Assembly (NCBI RefSeq): GCF_016863515.1 | Contig: NZ_BOPA01000018.1 | Span: forward strand, 186,001 to 250,000 | Source of the DNA: Micromonospora gifhornensis | Lineage (GTDB): Bacteria; Actinomycetota; Actinomycetes; Mycobacteriales; Micromonosporaceae | Direction of reading: 5' to 3' | Length of the DNA: 64,000 nucleotides | Part shown: in pieces, positions 42,302 through 52,100 of the stretch | Layout: each line of letters opens with the position of its first letter | How positions within the stretch are numbered: position 1 is the first letter of the stretch | The notes under the pieces: model-generated | Seen by the model: only the letters and a program-made list of their open reading frames with translations | What the model was told of the DNA's origin: nothing | Databases searched by the model: none | Made by a program: the position numbers and the translations under genes

Positions 42302-43780
42302 TCACCCCGCGCAGCAGCTGCCCCCGGCGGAGGCGGTGACCAGACCGAGTTCGGAACGCGGCAGGTCCACGCTCGGGGTGGCGGAGCAGACGCCGGTCTC
42401 GGGCAGGTCGAGTTGCACGTCACGGGCGGCGACCCAGTCCCCGGCCAGGGCCGCGGCGACGGAGCGGACCTGCTCGTATCCGGTGGCCATCAGGAAGGTC
42501 GGGGCGCGACCGTAGGACTTCATGCCGACGGCGAAGTAGCCGGGTTCGGGTTGGGTGAGTTCGTCGACGCCGTGCGGGCGGACGGTGCCACAGGAGTGGT
42601 CGTTCGGGTCGATCAGTGGGGCGAGGGCCCGGGTGCAGCCCAGCACGGGGTCGAGGTCGAGGCGTAGTTCGGCGGCGATGCGGTGGTCGGGTCGGAAACC
42701 GGTGGCGGCGACGATCCGGTCCGCGGTCACCGTACGCCCGTCGGCGGCGGTCAACTGGATGTTCCCGTCGACGGCGGTGACGGCGTGCACCGCGAAGCCG
42801 GTGACCAACCGGACCCGACCGGAGTCGACGAGCAGTGTGACTCCGGTGCCCAGCGCGCCCCGGCCGGGAAGCGCGTCGGCGTCCCCGCCGCCGATCGCCC
42901 GGTCGATGGAACCGCTCCGGGTGGCCCAGGTGACGGTCGTGCCCGGCTGCTGTGCCGCCAGTTCGGCGAGCGCGAGCAGCGTGTTCGCGGCAGAGTGTCC
43001 CGCGCCGACGACGACGGTGTGTCGGCCGGCGTAGCGCTCACGGTCGACGCCCAGCACGTCGGGCAGCGCCGGGTCGACGAACGTTCTGGTCTGCGGGTCG
43101 GTCTCGCCGTGCGCGGGGAGTCCGTTGGCGCCGAGCACGTTCGGGGTGCGCCAGGTGCCGGAGGCATCGACGACCGCGGCGGCGAGGACGTCCTCGCCGG
43201 TGGCCAGGCGTACGACGAACGGCGCCTGCTCACGGCCGGCGGTCCGCACCCGGTCGACGCCGACGCGGCCGATCGCCGCGACCGGGGCGTCGTAGCGGAC
43301 GTGCCTGGCGATCTGCGGCAGCGTTGCCAGGGGCCGCAGGTACGCCTCGACCAGCTCCGCGCCGGTGGGCAGCAGGTCGGGGTCGGGGCCGACCCAGCCG
43401 GCGGCTTCCAGCAGCCGCCGGGCGGCGTGGTCGACGTTGTACCGCCACGGCGAGAACAGCTGCACGTGGCCCCACTCGGTCACGGCGGCTCCGGCCGAGG
43501 TCCCGGCTTCCAGCACCGTGAAGGGCAGCCCTCGCTCGTGCAGGTGTGCCGCCGCGGCCAGCCCCACCGGCCCGGCGCCGATCACCACGACCGGGTACGG
43601 CCCGTCGACCCGTCCGGCCATCGGAGTCGTCGTGCTGACATCAGGCGCGGCTGATGTGCCGACCGGGTCGCAGCAGGTCGCGTCCGCCGCGACATTCTCG
43701 TCCGGGCCGCAGCCGGTGTCGGCCTGTCCGGCGGCCGCATCGGTGCCGCAGCATGCTGCGGTGGCCTGCTCCTCGCTCAT
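42302..43780 (-). CDS. arsO: FAD-dependent oxidoreductase of the arsenic locus (ArsO-like)
   Basis: A 492-residue flavoprotein monooxygenase. It has the FAD motif GAGPVGLAAAAHL (about 68-80), a second nucleotide motif GAGHSAANT, and ATGFRPDHRI near residue 350. The group is encoded with arsR in actinobacteria and is named ArsO-like by context. Odd features are Cys-rich ends: ACCG, TGCG and ATCC in the first 40 residues and GGSCC at the C-terminus, which could bind arsenite. ATG 43780 follows AGAGGAAG. It is divergent from the double-HTH arsR. Confidence 0.75.
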   Translation of the reverse strand: MSEEQATAACCGTDAAAGQADTGCGPDENVAADATCCDPVGTSAAPDVSTTTPMAGRVDGPYPVVVIGAGPVGLAAAAHLHERGLPFTVLEAGTSAGAAVTEWGHVQLFSPWRYNVDHAARRLLEAAGWVGPDPDLLPTGAELVEAYLRPLATLPQIARHVRYDAPVAAIGRVGVDRVRTAGREQAPFVVRLATGEDVLAAAVVDASGTWRTPNVLGANGLPAHGETDPQTRTFVDPALPDVLGVDRERYAGRHTVVVGAGHSAANTLLALAELAAQQPGTTVTWATRSGSIDRAIGGGDADALPGRGALGTGVTLLVDSGRVRLVTGFAVHAVTAVDGNIQLTAADGRTVTADRIVAATGFRPDHRIAAELRLDLDPVLGCTRALAPLIDPNDHSCGTVRPHGVDELTQPEPGYFAVGMKSYGRAPTFLMATGYEQVRSVAAALAGDWVAARDVQLDLPETGVCSATPSVDLPRSELGLVTASAGGSCCAG

Positions 43781-43895
43781 GATCACGACTTCCTCTGCTT
43801 GTTGACGTGGGCGGACGCGTGTCGTCAGGCGTCGCGTTGCGTCCGGCGACCGGGTGATCCGGCCAGGACCGGCTCCGGCGCGGCGGATCAGCTGC

Positions 43896-43915
43896 AATCG
43901 ATCAGTGGCTCGATT
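43896..43915. promoter_or_regulatory. candidate ArsR operator
   Basis: AATCGA and TCGATT arms flank an 8-base spacer, an ArsR-type layout, 57 bases before the regulator start and inside the divergent intergenic region. Confidence 0.5.
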
Positions 43916-43946
43916 CCTGTCGAACCGGTGCCCTACCTTGCATCCT

Positions 43947-43971
43947 AGCTAGACGACTGTCAAGCTAGACG
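43947..43971. promoter_or_regulatory. direct repeat AGCTAGACG near arsR start
   Basis: AGCTAGACG occurs at 43947-43955 and 43963-43971, 16 bases apart. On the minus strand a TTGACA hexamer (43958-43963) lies between them, so a bound regulator could block the arsO promoter. Confidence 0.45.
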
Positions 43972-43972
43972 C

Positions 43973-44677
43973 ATGTCGGTCCTTCCCGTGCTGGACGCCG
44001 CGTCCGGCTGCTGCCCGCCGCTGGCCGTGCAGCCTCTCGCCCCGCCGGTCGCCGGCGAGCTGGCACCGCTGTTCAAGGCGCTGGGCGACCCGGTCAGGCT
44101 GCGGTTGCTGTCGCTGATCGCCTCCACCACGGAGGTGTGCGTCTGCGAGCTGACCGAGGCCTTCGACGTCACCGGCGCGACCATCTCGCACCATCTGCGG
44201 GTGTTGCGTGAGTCCGGCCTGGTCGACAGTGAACGCCGGGGCACCTGGGTCTACTACTGGGTCCGCCGGGAGGCCCTTGACCTGCTCGGCAACCTGCTGA
44301 CCAGCAACACCGACACGCCGAGCCGTGGCGCACCGGCGCCACCGCAGGTGCGACCCGAAACGGATCAGCAGCAACTGATATCAGCCAATCCTGATGTGGT
44401 GCGGTTGTTGGCGGATCCGTTGCGGGCGCGGATCGTGCAGATCCTCGCCGACGGCCCGGCGACCACGTCGCACCTGGTCGCGGACACCGCGGCCAAGCAG
44501 CCCAATGTGTCCGGACACCTCAAGCTGCTGCGCGAGGCCGGTGTGGTGACCGCCGAGCCACGCGGGCGCTTCACCTACTACCGACTCGTCCCGGAGGTCC
44601 TGCAGGGTGCGGCGCTGCACCTGGCCGACCTCGCCGCGCAGGCCCGCGCCCATTCCGAGAACTTCCGGGCCTGCTGA
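43973..44677 (+). CDS. arsR: ArsR-type regulator with two fused winged-helix domains
   Basis: A 234-residue protein with two ArsR-like HTH domains in one chain. The first (about 30-115) has the classic arsenite motif EVCVCELTEAF (Cys56, Cys58) and the recognition helix TGATISHHLRVLRESGLV; the second (about 130-220) has ARIVQILADGPATTSHLVAD and QPNVSGHLKLLREAGVV. The start also has a Cys pair (SGCC, Cys13-14). Ordinary ArsR is about 110 residues, so this is a two-domain fusion. It sits two bases before the Acr3-ArsC gene. The ArsR gene itself may be leaderless. Confidence 0.85.
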   Translation: MSVLPVLDAASGCCPPLAVQPLAPPVAGELAPLFKALGDPVRLRLLSLIASTTEVCVCELTEAFDVTGATISHHLRVLRESGLVDSERRGTWVYYWVRREALDLLGNLLTSNTDTPSRGAPAPPQVRPETDQQQLISANPDVVRLLADPLRARIVQILADGPATTSHLVADTAAKQPNVSGHLKLLREAGVVTAEPRGRFTYYRLVPEVLQGAALHLADLAAQARAHSENFRAC

Positions 44678-44679
44678 CA

Positions 44680-46230
44680 GTGACGACCACCCCGACCGGC
44701 GTGGTACCGCCGGCAGTCGTCGCGCGGCTGTCGCGCCTCGACCGCTTCCTCCCGCTGTGGATCGGCCTGGCCATGGCCGTCGGCCTGCTGCTCGGCCGGC
44801 TCGTCCCCGGTCTGAACACCGCACTGGAAGCGGTCACGATCGGTGGGATCTCGCTGCCGATCGCCCTTGGACTGCTCATCATGATGTACCCGGTGCTGGC
44901 CAAGGTCCGCTACGACCGGCTCGACTCGGTCACCGGGGATCGCCGACTGCTGCTGTCCTCGCTGCTGCTCAACTGGATCATCGGCCCGGCTCTCATGTTC
45001 GCCCTGGCCTGGATCTTCCTCGCCGAGCATGCCGAGTACCGCACCGGCCTGATCATCGTCGGTCTTGCCCGCTGCATCGCCATGGTCATCATCTGGAACG
45101 ACCTGGCCTGCGGCGACCGGGAAGCCGCCGCCGTCCTCGTCGCCCTCAACTCGGTGTTCCAGGTCCTCGCGTTCGGCCTGCTCGGCTGGTTCTACCTGTC
45201 CGTGCTGCCGGACTGGCTGAACCTGTCCGGCGCGCAGTTGCAGGTCTCCGGGTGGGACATCGCGGTCAACGTGCTGATCTTCCTCGGCATCCCCCTGCTC
45301 GCCGGCTACCTCACCCGCCGTCTCGGCGAACGCGCCAAGGGCCGCGCCTGGTACGAGCGCCGCCTCCTGCCGAAGATCGGCCCGGTCGCCCTCTATGGGC
45401 TCCTGTTCACCATCGTCATCCTGTTCGCTCTGCAGGGCGACGCCATCACCTCGCAGCCGTGGGACGTCGTGCTGATCGCGGTGCCGCTGCTGGTCTACTT
45501 CGCGGTCATGTGGGCCGGCTCCTACGCCCTCGGCCGGGCCATCGGGCTGAACTACGCACGCACCACCACCCTCGCTTTCACCGCCGCCGGCAACAACTTC
45601 GAACTCGCCATCGCCGTGGCCATCGGTACGTTCGGTGTCACCAGCGGCCAGGCCCTCGCTGGTGTCGTCGGCCCGCTCATCGAGGTCCCGGTGCTTGTCG
45701 CCCTGGTCTACGTCAGCCTCGCCCTGCGTCGACGCCTGTTTCCCGCCGACCCGGTTACGTCAACGAGTCCACCGATAGGAAGCTCCGTGTCCGACGACAA
45801 GCCCAGCGTCCTGTTCGTCTGCGTGCACAACGCCGGCCGCTCCCAGATGGCCGCCGGCTGGCTGCGTCACCTCGCCGGCGACGCCGTCGAGGTCCGCTCC
45901 GCCGGGTCCGCACCCGCGGAGACCATCAACCCCGCCGCCGTCGAAGCCATGCGCGAGGTCGGCATCGACATCACCCACCAGACCCCGAAACTTCTTGAGT
46001 ACGACACCGTCGAAGCCTCCGACGTTGTCATCACCATGGGCTGCGGCGACGTCTGCCCCGTCTTCCCAGGCAAGCGCTACGAGGACTGGAAGCTCGAAGA
46101 CCCGGCCGGCAAGGGCGTCGAAGCCGTGCGGCCGATCCGCGACGAGATCAAGACCAGCGTCGAGCAACTGCTCGCCGACCTCATCCCGACGACCGGATCA
46201 GGTGGGGCTGCCGTAGCGAGGCGAGGGTGA
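44680..46230 (+). CDS. Acr3 arsenite efflux permease fused to ArsC arsenate reductase
   Basis: A 516-residue fusion. Residues 1-365 are an Acr3-type arsenite antiporter with about ten membrane segments, including LARCIAMVIIWNDLACGDRE with the conserved Cys. Residues about 370-516 are a low-molecular-weight phosphatase-type arsenate reductase; the P-loop is CVHNAGRS (Cys381, CX5R), with a further MGCGDVCPVFPG. It reduces arsenate and exports the arsenite. This fusion is known from mycobacteria. It starts with GTG two bases after the arsR stop. Confidence 0.9.
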   Translation: MTTTPTGVVPPAVVARLSRLDRFLPLWIGLAMAVGLLLGRLVPGLNTALEAVTIGGISLPIALGLLIMMYPVLAKVRYDRLDSVTGDRRLLLSSLLLNWIIGPALMFALAWIFLAEHAEYRTGLIIVGLARCIAMVIIWNDLACGDREAAAVLVALNSVFQVLAFGLLGWFYLSVLPDWLNLSGAQLQVSGWDIAVNVLIFLGIPLLAGYLTRRLGERAKGRAWYERRLLPKIGPVALYGLLFTIVILFALQGDAITSQPWDVVLIAVPLLVYFAVMWAGSYALGRAIGLNYARTTTLAFTAAGNNFELAIAVAIGTFGVTSGQALAGVVGPLIEVPVLVALVYVSLALRRRLFPADPVTSTSPPIGSSVSDDKPSVLFVCVHNAGRSQMAAGWLRHLAGDAVEVRSAGSAPAETINPAAVEAMREVGIDITHQTPKLLEYDTVEASDVVITMGCGDVCPVFPGKRYEDWKLEDPAGKGVEAVRPIRDEIKTSVEQLLADLIPTTGSGGAAVARRG

Positions 46231-46268
46231 GTCCGTCCCGGTCGAGCTGATCAAGGATGGAGCGGATG

Positions 46269-46305
46269 TTCCTGGCACCGGAGCGGGCTGCGCCGGTGCC
46301 AGGAA
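46269..46305. terminator. bidirectional hairpin terminator
   Basis: Perfect 13-base arms (46269-46281 TTCCTGGCACCGG; 46293-46305) with an 11-base loop, between the ends of the arsenic operon (+) and the CotH operon (-). Confidence 0.85.
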
Positions 46306-46318
46306 CGGATCACCCCGG

Positions 46319-48400
46319 TCAGCTTGTCGTGCAGCGCAGGCTCGGAGCGCTGTTCGTACCGGCGAACGTGCCGAGGAAGCCGAACGTGGTGCTGGCCCCC
46401 GCGGCCAGGGTGCCGTTGTAGCTGACGTTGCGGGCGGTGACCGCCGACCCCTGGCTGGTGACTGTCGCGTTCCACGCCTGGCTGATCGTCTGCCCGTTGG
46501 CGAAGGTCCAGGTCACCGTCCAGTTGCCGATCGCGGCCGAGCCGGCGGTGACCCGTACCTCGGCCTGGAAGCCGCCGGTCCACTGATTGGTCACCGCGTA
46601 CGTCGCCGTGCAGGCGTCACCGCCCGGCGCCGGGGTCGTCGGCCCCGGCGGTGGGGTGGTGGGTCCCGGCGGTGGGGTGGTCGGCGGGGGAGTGGTGGTG
46701 GGGCCACCCCACCCGGCGGTCGAGTCCAGCCAGGCGGCGCGGCGCAGCATCCAGTCCCGCAGGTACTGCACCTGTCCCTGCCAGGTCGGCGCGGTCGGGG
46801 TGATGAACGGGCCGATCATCCGGGTGCTCAGGTTGGGCCAACGTTGGAAGTTGCGCTGCGCCGCGTTGGTCAGCGGCGTGCTCAGCGCGTTGAGGCGGGA
46901 CTGCAACGCCGCGTCGGACAGCGGGCCGCGGCGCAGCGTCTGCCAGCGCAGCCGGACCTGGTTGACGAAGGCCGGGTCGCGCAGCAGTTGCGTGAACCAG
47001 TCGTTGGCCAGCGGCTGTCGGCCCTGCTGGTGCTGCCAGCCGGAGGTCTGGTCGTTGGCGAAGTAGCCGCCCACCCCGAAGCTGAGGTCGTAGTCCCACA
47101 GCGGCCCGGCGAAGATCTTGGTGTCCCGGTCCTTGTAGAAGTAGGCGCTGCGGACGTAGGAGTCCATCTCCCGGCTCAGCTCGTTGACGATGAGCTGGTC
47201 GATGAAGGAGTCCACGTCGATGTACGCGCGATAGCCGGTCGTCGGGTCGGCGAAGTTCGGTGCCCGCAGCACGTTGTGGAATTCCTGGATGTGGTTGCGC
47301 AGCCAGTCACGCTGCTCCGGTTGCAGCGGGGACGGGTCGGCGACCTCCAGGTAGTTCCAGCAGGTGGCGGCGGGACCGGTGCACGGCAGGGTCGGCTCCT
47401 CGGCGGCCATCCACTCGAACTTGAAGATGTAGCCGCCGGTGATCCTCGGCAGCGTCCGGTCGTCGGCGCGCAACTGCTTGAGGTCGAGGCGGTTCTTCGA
47501 GTTCTTGATCGTCTCCACGATCATGTAGACGCCCATGTAGTCGTCGGCGCCGACCGGCCCGGCGTCGGTGTTGAGGTAGAACTCCGCGAAGGCGTACCGG
47601 GGCGCGGGCAGGCCCATCTCCCGACCCAGGTCGTAGACGAACGCCTCCCGGATCAGCGCCTTGTCGGTGAACGGGCCGCGCAGCACCCAGTCCGAGTCGG
47701 CCGGCATGCCCAGCACCGGATAGTCGGCGTCATCGTCGTCGTTGTCCCAGAACTCGATCCGGTACGGCGTCTTGTCGAAGCTCGACGACGACTGCCCGCG
47801 TAGCCGGAACCCGGCGCGGGTCGCCACGGTGGGCGCGGCGGCCAGCGAGGTGGTGCCCCCACCGGGCTCGAAGATCATGGTGGCGGCGTCGAAGTAGTCC
47901 CGCTGGGGACGCCCGGCACCGTACGAGTCGATCAGGATCACCGGCAGGTCGTGGGCGGTGGTGGTGTTGCGGGCGACGTACATGGCGGTGCCGGGCGCGC
48001 CGGTGGCGGTCTGTCCGACGAAGGCCTGGGCGCGCAGTTGGGTGGTCCGGGTCAGCCGCAGCGGTGTGCCGGAGTACACCGTCGACGCGGCGGTGGGCAG
48101 CCGACCGTCGGTGGTGTAGCGGATCTGGGCGTCGCTGACGGTGGTGCCCAGCGACACCGTGACCTCGCCGGCGAAGGTGCCGCTGGGTACGGAGAAGGTG
48201 ATGTCGCCTGTCAGGTCGTCGGCGGCGGCGTTGACGCCGGTGTCGACGGCCGGGCTGTTGCCGATCGGTGCGGTGGCGGGTTCGGCCCCGGCCGGCGGCG
48301 ATGCCGGCAGGAGCAGTCCGGCGACGAGCACGGCAGCGGTGACGATGCCGACGGCTCGTGCCGGGGTGACGAGGCGGGTACTGCGGACGGTCAGACGCAC
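46319..48400 (-). CDS. secreted CotH kinase family protein with C-terminal CBM2
   Basis: A 693-residue exported protein: signal peptide (cleavage near PPAGA-EPAT), a chitobiase/hexosaminidase C-terminal-type beta-sandwich (about 60-140), a CotH spore-coat kinase-like domain (about 145-570) and a Pro/Thr linker to a CBM2 module (about 600-693). CotH motifs are FRLRGQSSSSFDK, DWVLRGPFTDKALIRE, GVYMIVETIK and GPLWDYDLSFG. The family includes protein kinases of spore coats. The CBM suggests anchoring to cellulose or chitin. GTG 48400 has AGGAGG upstream and overlaps the VTC stop. Confidence 0.88.
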   Translation of the reverse strand: MRLTVRSTRLVTPARAVGIVTAAVLVAGLLLPASPPAGAEPATAPIGNSPAVDTGVNAAADDLTGDITFSVPSGTFAGEVTVSLGTTVSDAQIRYTTDGRLPTAASTVYSGTPLRLTRTTQLRAQAFVGQTATGAPGTAMYVARNTTTAHDLPVILIDSYGAGRPQRDYFDAATMIFEPGGGTTSLAAAPTVATRAGFRLRGQSSSSFDKTPYRIEFWDNDDDDADYPVLGMPADSDWVLRGPFTDKALIREAFVYDLGREMGLPAPRYAFAEFYLNTDAGPVGADDYMGVYMIVETIKNSKNRLDLKQLRADDRTLPRITGGYIFKFEWMAAEEPTLPCTGPAATCWNYLEVADPSPLQPEQRDWLRNHIQEFHNVLRAPNFADPTTGYRAYIDVDSFIDQLIVNELSREMDSYVRSAYFYKDRDTKIFAGPLWDYDLSFGVGGYFANDQTSGWQHQQGRQPLANDWFTQLLRDPAFVNQVRLRWQTLRRGPLSDAALQSRLNALSTPLTNAAQRNFQRWPNLSTRMIGPFITPTAPTWQGQVQYLRDWMLRRAAWLDSTAGWGGPTTTPPPTTPPPGPTTPPPGPTTPAPGGDACTATYAVTNQWTGGFQAEVRVTAGSAAIGNWTVTWTFANGQTISQAWNATVTSQGSAVTARNVSYNGTLAAGASTTFGFLGTFAGTNSAPSLRCTTS

Positions 48401-49215
48401 GATGCCTCCTGGACGGATCGAGCGATGGTGGACGGTGTGGTGCCCGTCGAGGGTGTGCTGTCGCGGAAATGCCGGCGCAGCGTGCGCCGCCACGGCGAGT
48501 CCGGCAGTTCCGGGCGCAGGGCGGCCAACCCGGTGGCGTACTTGGAGATGCGTACCGGCCGCGTGCCCCGCTGCCACAGCAGCCGGTCGGCCACCGAGGC
48601 GGCCCGGCTGGTCTTGGTCTCGACCACGGCGAGGTCGGGCAGGCGCAGCGTACGGTCGCCGCACCGCCAGGTCAGGTCGGTGTCGACGGTGACCCGGCTG
48701 GCGGTGGCGGGCAGCAGCAGGGTCGCCCGCCGGTACGTGGTGACGAGCACCGGATCCAGCGTGCTGTCGACCGTCGGGCAGACCGCCTCGCGCTCCAGCG
48801 CCTCCTGCACGAAGGTGCGACCGGGTTGCACGGTCGCCCGATCCTGTGGCCGGTAGGGCAGCCGGTGCTTGGTGAGGCTGCCCCGCGCCCCACTGATCTT
48901 GACTTCGAGCCAGCACTGCGCGGAGTCCAGGTAGCTGCGGGTGCGGACCTTGAACCGCCGGCGTCGCCGGTACGCCGCGCAGTGGTAGCTGGCCAGCCGT
49001 GGGGTGTCGAAGTACACCGACTCGTACCGGAAGGCGCGCACACCGTCGATGTCCAGCACCCGGGCGTACGGGGACAGCTGTGCCAGCAGTTCCGGCAGTT
49101 CGTCGAGGGGTACGACGTACTTGCGGTCGACGCGGGTCTGCAGGGCGGCCCGGTCGACGAGTTCGGTCAGCCCGACCGGCGCGAGTTCGGTCCACGGCGC
49201 GGTGATCGGGGTCAT
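48391..49215 (-). CDS. VTC domain-containing protein (polyphosphate polymerase-like)
   Basis: A 274-residue protein of the VTC/CYTH-like tunnel fold. It shows DRKYVVPL, YESVYFDTP, KVRTRSY, WLEVKIS and KTSRAASVADRLLW, the Arg/Lys-rich strands that bind polyphosphate in yeast Vtc4. Bacterial members next to CotH and DUF4956 have not been shown to make polyphosphate. Its start overlaps the DUF4956 stop (ATGA), and its stop overlaps the CotH start by ten bases, so the three form a tight operon. Confidence 0.88.
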   Translation of the reverse strand: MTPITAPWTELAPVGLTELVDRAALQTRVDRKYVVPLDELPELLAQLSPYARVLDIDGVRAFRYESVYFDTPRLASYHCAAYRRRRRFKVRTRSYLDSAQCWLEVKISGARGSLTKHRLPYRPQDRATVQPGRTFVQEALEREAVCPTVDSTLDPVLVTTYRRATLLLPATASRVTVDTDLTWRCGDRTLRLPDLAVVETKTSRAASVADRLLWQRGTRPVRISKYATGLAALRPELPDSPWRRTLRRHFRDSTPSTGTTPSTIARSVQEASCV

Positions 49216-49817
49216 CGAGCCGCTCCCGCCTGCGCCGGCCTGCCCGCCGCCACCGGTGCGCCACCCCGACCCCGCACCGAGTACCGCACGTCGACCAGGG
49301 TGGTCTCGTTGACCAGGTCGAGTCGTTGCACGGTGGCGGTGTGCACCCGGGCGCCGAGCAGTTGCTCCAGGTGGGCGACGAGGGCGACCTGGTCGGTGAC
49401 GGCGGAGTCGAGCACGATGATCTGGTGCCGGTAGCTGCGCAGCAGCCGCGGATGGTCGCCGAGGAACATCACCACGAGGATCAGCGCCATCAGTCCGCCA
49501 CTGAGCCAGACCGAGGTGGTGCTCAGCGCGCCGAGGATGCCCAGGGCCAGCGCGGAGAAGTAGTAGGCCACCTCGTGCTGGTCGAGCTCCGTCGACCGCA
49601 GCCGGATGATCGACAGTACGCCGAACAGCGCCAGTCCCAGTCCGAGCCCGGCGCCGACATTGCTGGCGCTCAGTGCGCTGGCCACGGCGAGAACACCGAC
49701 GTTGACACCCAGATAGGCGACGACGAGATCGCGGCGACGGTGGCGTGGAAAGTAGAGCCCGAAGACGAGCAACACCACCGCGCAGATGTCGATCGCGAAC
49801 AGGACGAGCTGCGGCAT
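49212..49817 (-). CDS. DUF4956 family membrane protein
   Basis: A 201-residue protein with four to five membrane segments in the first 125 residues (AIDICAVVLLVFGLYF, VVAYLGVNVGVLAVASAL, LGLGLALFGVLSIIRLRS) and a C-terminal alpha-beta domain. The SIIRLRSTELDQHEVAYYF motif is the family's signature. It is regularly encoded with VTC and CotH proteins. The GGAGG-type site precedes ATG 49817. It is the first gene of the operon, with a CCGGAA-type palindrome upstream. Confidence 0.85.
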   Translation of the reverse strand: MPQLVLFAIDICAVVLLVFGLYFPRHRRRDLVVAYLGVNVGVLAVASALSASNVGAGLGLGLALFGVLSIIRLRSTELDQHEVAYYFSALALGILGALSTTSVWLSGGLMALILVVMFLGDHPRLLRSYRHQIIVLDSAVTDQVALVAHLEQLLGARVHTATVQRLDLVNETTLVDVRYSVRGRGGAPVAAGRPAQAGAAR

Positions 49818-49904
49818 CTTCTCCGTCCTCCTGGGTCGCTGCCGCGCCGGCCTGGCACCGTCCGCGCGGCGTGCCACACGCGAGCGACGAGCGGCCGAAC
49901 ACAG

Positions 49905-49917
49905 CCGGAACTTCCGG
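49905..49917. promoter_or_regulatory. CCGGAA-C-TTCCGG palindrome before DUF4956
   Basis: A perfect 6+1+6 palindrome, followed by GGGAACGATTTCGGAATAG, resembling the xylanase-side sites at 50365-50390. It lies about 90 bases before the DUF4956 start. Confidence 0.4.
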
Positions 49918-50364
49918 TCAACTTGCGGGAACGATTTCGGAATAGTAAACCTACGCATCGAAACCGGTCAATGCTGATCACATGGTCGCCAATGCGACGG
50001 CTCGCCCTCGCCGGCGGTCGGGCCGGGCGATCGCCATTCGCCGAGGTCGATTGCCTCCGGGTGTCCCGGAAGGGGCTTCGGTGACCATGCGTACGGGTCG
50101 TGGTGCTCGATCAGTTGGCCGCGCTGCTCGACCGGTCGGCGGCGCTGTCGGTGTCGCTCAAGTCCTGAAGGTCGGAAACGATCACCCGTGCCTTCCGGAT
50201 CTTCGGCTGTACGGTCGGCGCGCTCGCCGGCCGACGCGACCGGCGGCCCCCTGTCTGCACTCCGCCGCCGCATCCGGCTGATCGTGGCGCTGAGCGGGCA
50301 CCACCTGGTTCTTCGGGCGTCGCCAGCCTCGTGATCAAGCGTTTCCGTGCGGTGTCGGCAGCAT

Positions 50365-50390
50365 CGAAACTTCCGAAAAAGTTCCGGAAC
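50365..50390. promoter_or_regulatory. candidate hemicellulase-type operator before GH10
   Basis: CGAAACTTCCGAAA is followed by the perfect palindrome GTTCCGGAAC (50381-50390), and a further GAAATACTTCCG lies at 50416-50427. CGAAA/TTTCG-type palindromes are known before actinomycete xylanase genes; these sites are inferred operators. Confidence 0.45.
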
Positions 50391-50406
50391 TCATTGACGA
50401 GCGTGA

Positions 50407-51930
<1,524 letters not shown>

Positions 51931-51946
51931 TTCACACCACCACCGG

Positions 51947-51982
51947 CCGTCGGCCGTGCGGGTTCTCCCGCACGGCCGACGG
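51947..51982. terminator. hairpin terminator after GH10
   Basis: Perfect 16-base arms (51947-51962; 51967-51982) around a TTCT loop, 16 bases after the xylanase stop. Confidence 0.9.
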
Positions 51983-51998
51983 CTCGTCGCGTGCTCGT

Positions 51999-52061
51999 CG
52001 CCTTTTCGGCGATACGGCGGCCATCCACCCCACCTGACACCGCCATTACGCCGAAACGGCG
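51999..52061. repeat. 63-bp palindromic element, copy 2 (REP/MITE-like)
   Basis: The same 22+19+22 layout as at 2476-2538: forward unit 51999-52020 (CGCCTTTTCGGCG plus ATACGGCGG) and reverse unit 52040-52061 with a 19-base spacer, followed by TCGATCA. It lies intergenic between GH10 and the beta-helix protein gene. Confidence 0.6.
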
Positions 52062-52100
52062 TCGATCAACCAGCGCTACGCGACTGACACGCACGCGAGG

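Noticed and set aside
43947..43971. CRISPR-like direct repeat
   Set aside because: Only two 9-base copies, no spacers and no cas genes.
50087..50168. Possible decayed small gene (VLDQLAALLDRSAALSVSLKS-like end)
   Set aside because: It needs a frameshift to join to the nearest ATG and I recognise no family; treated as chance.
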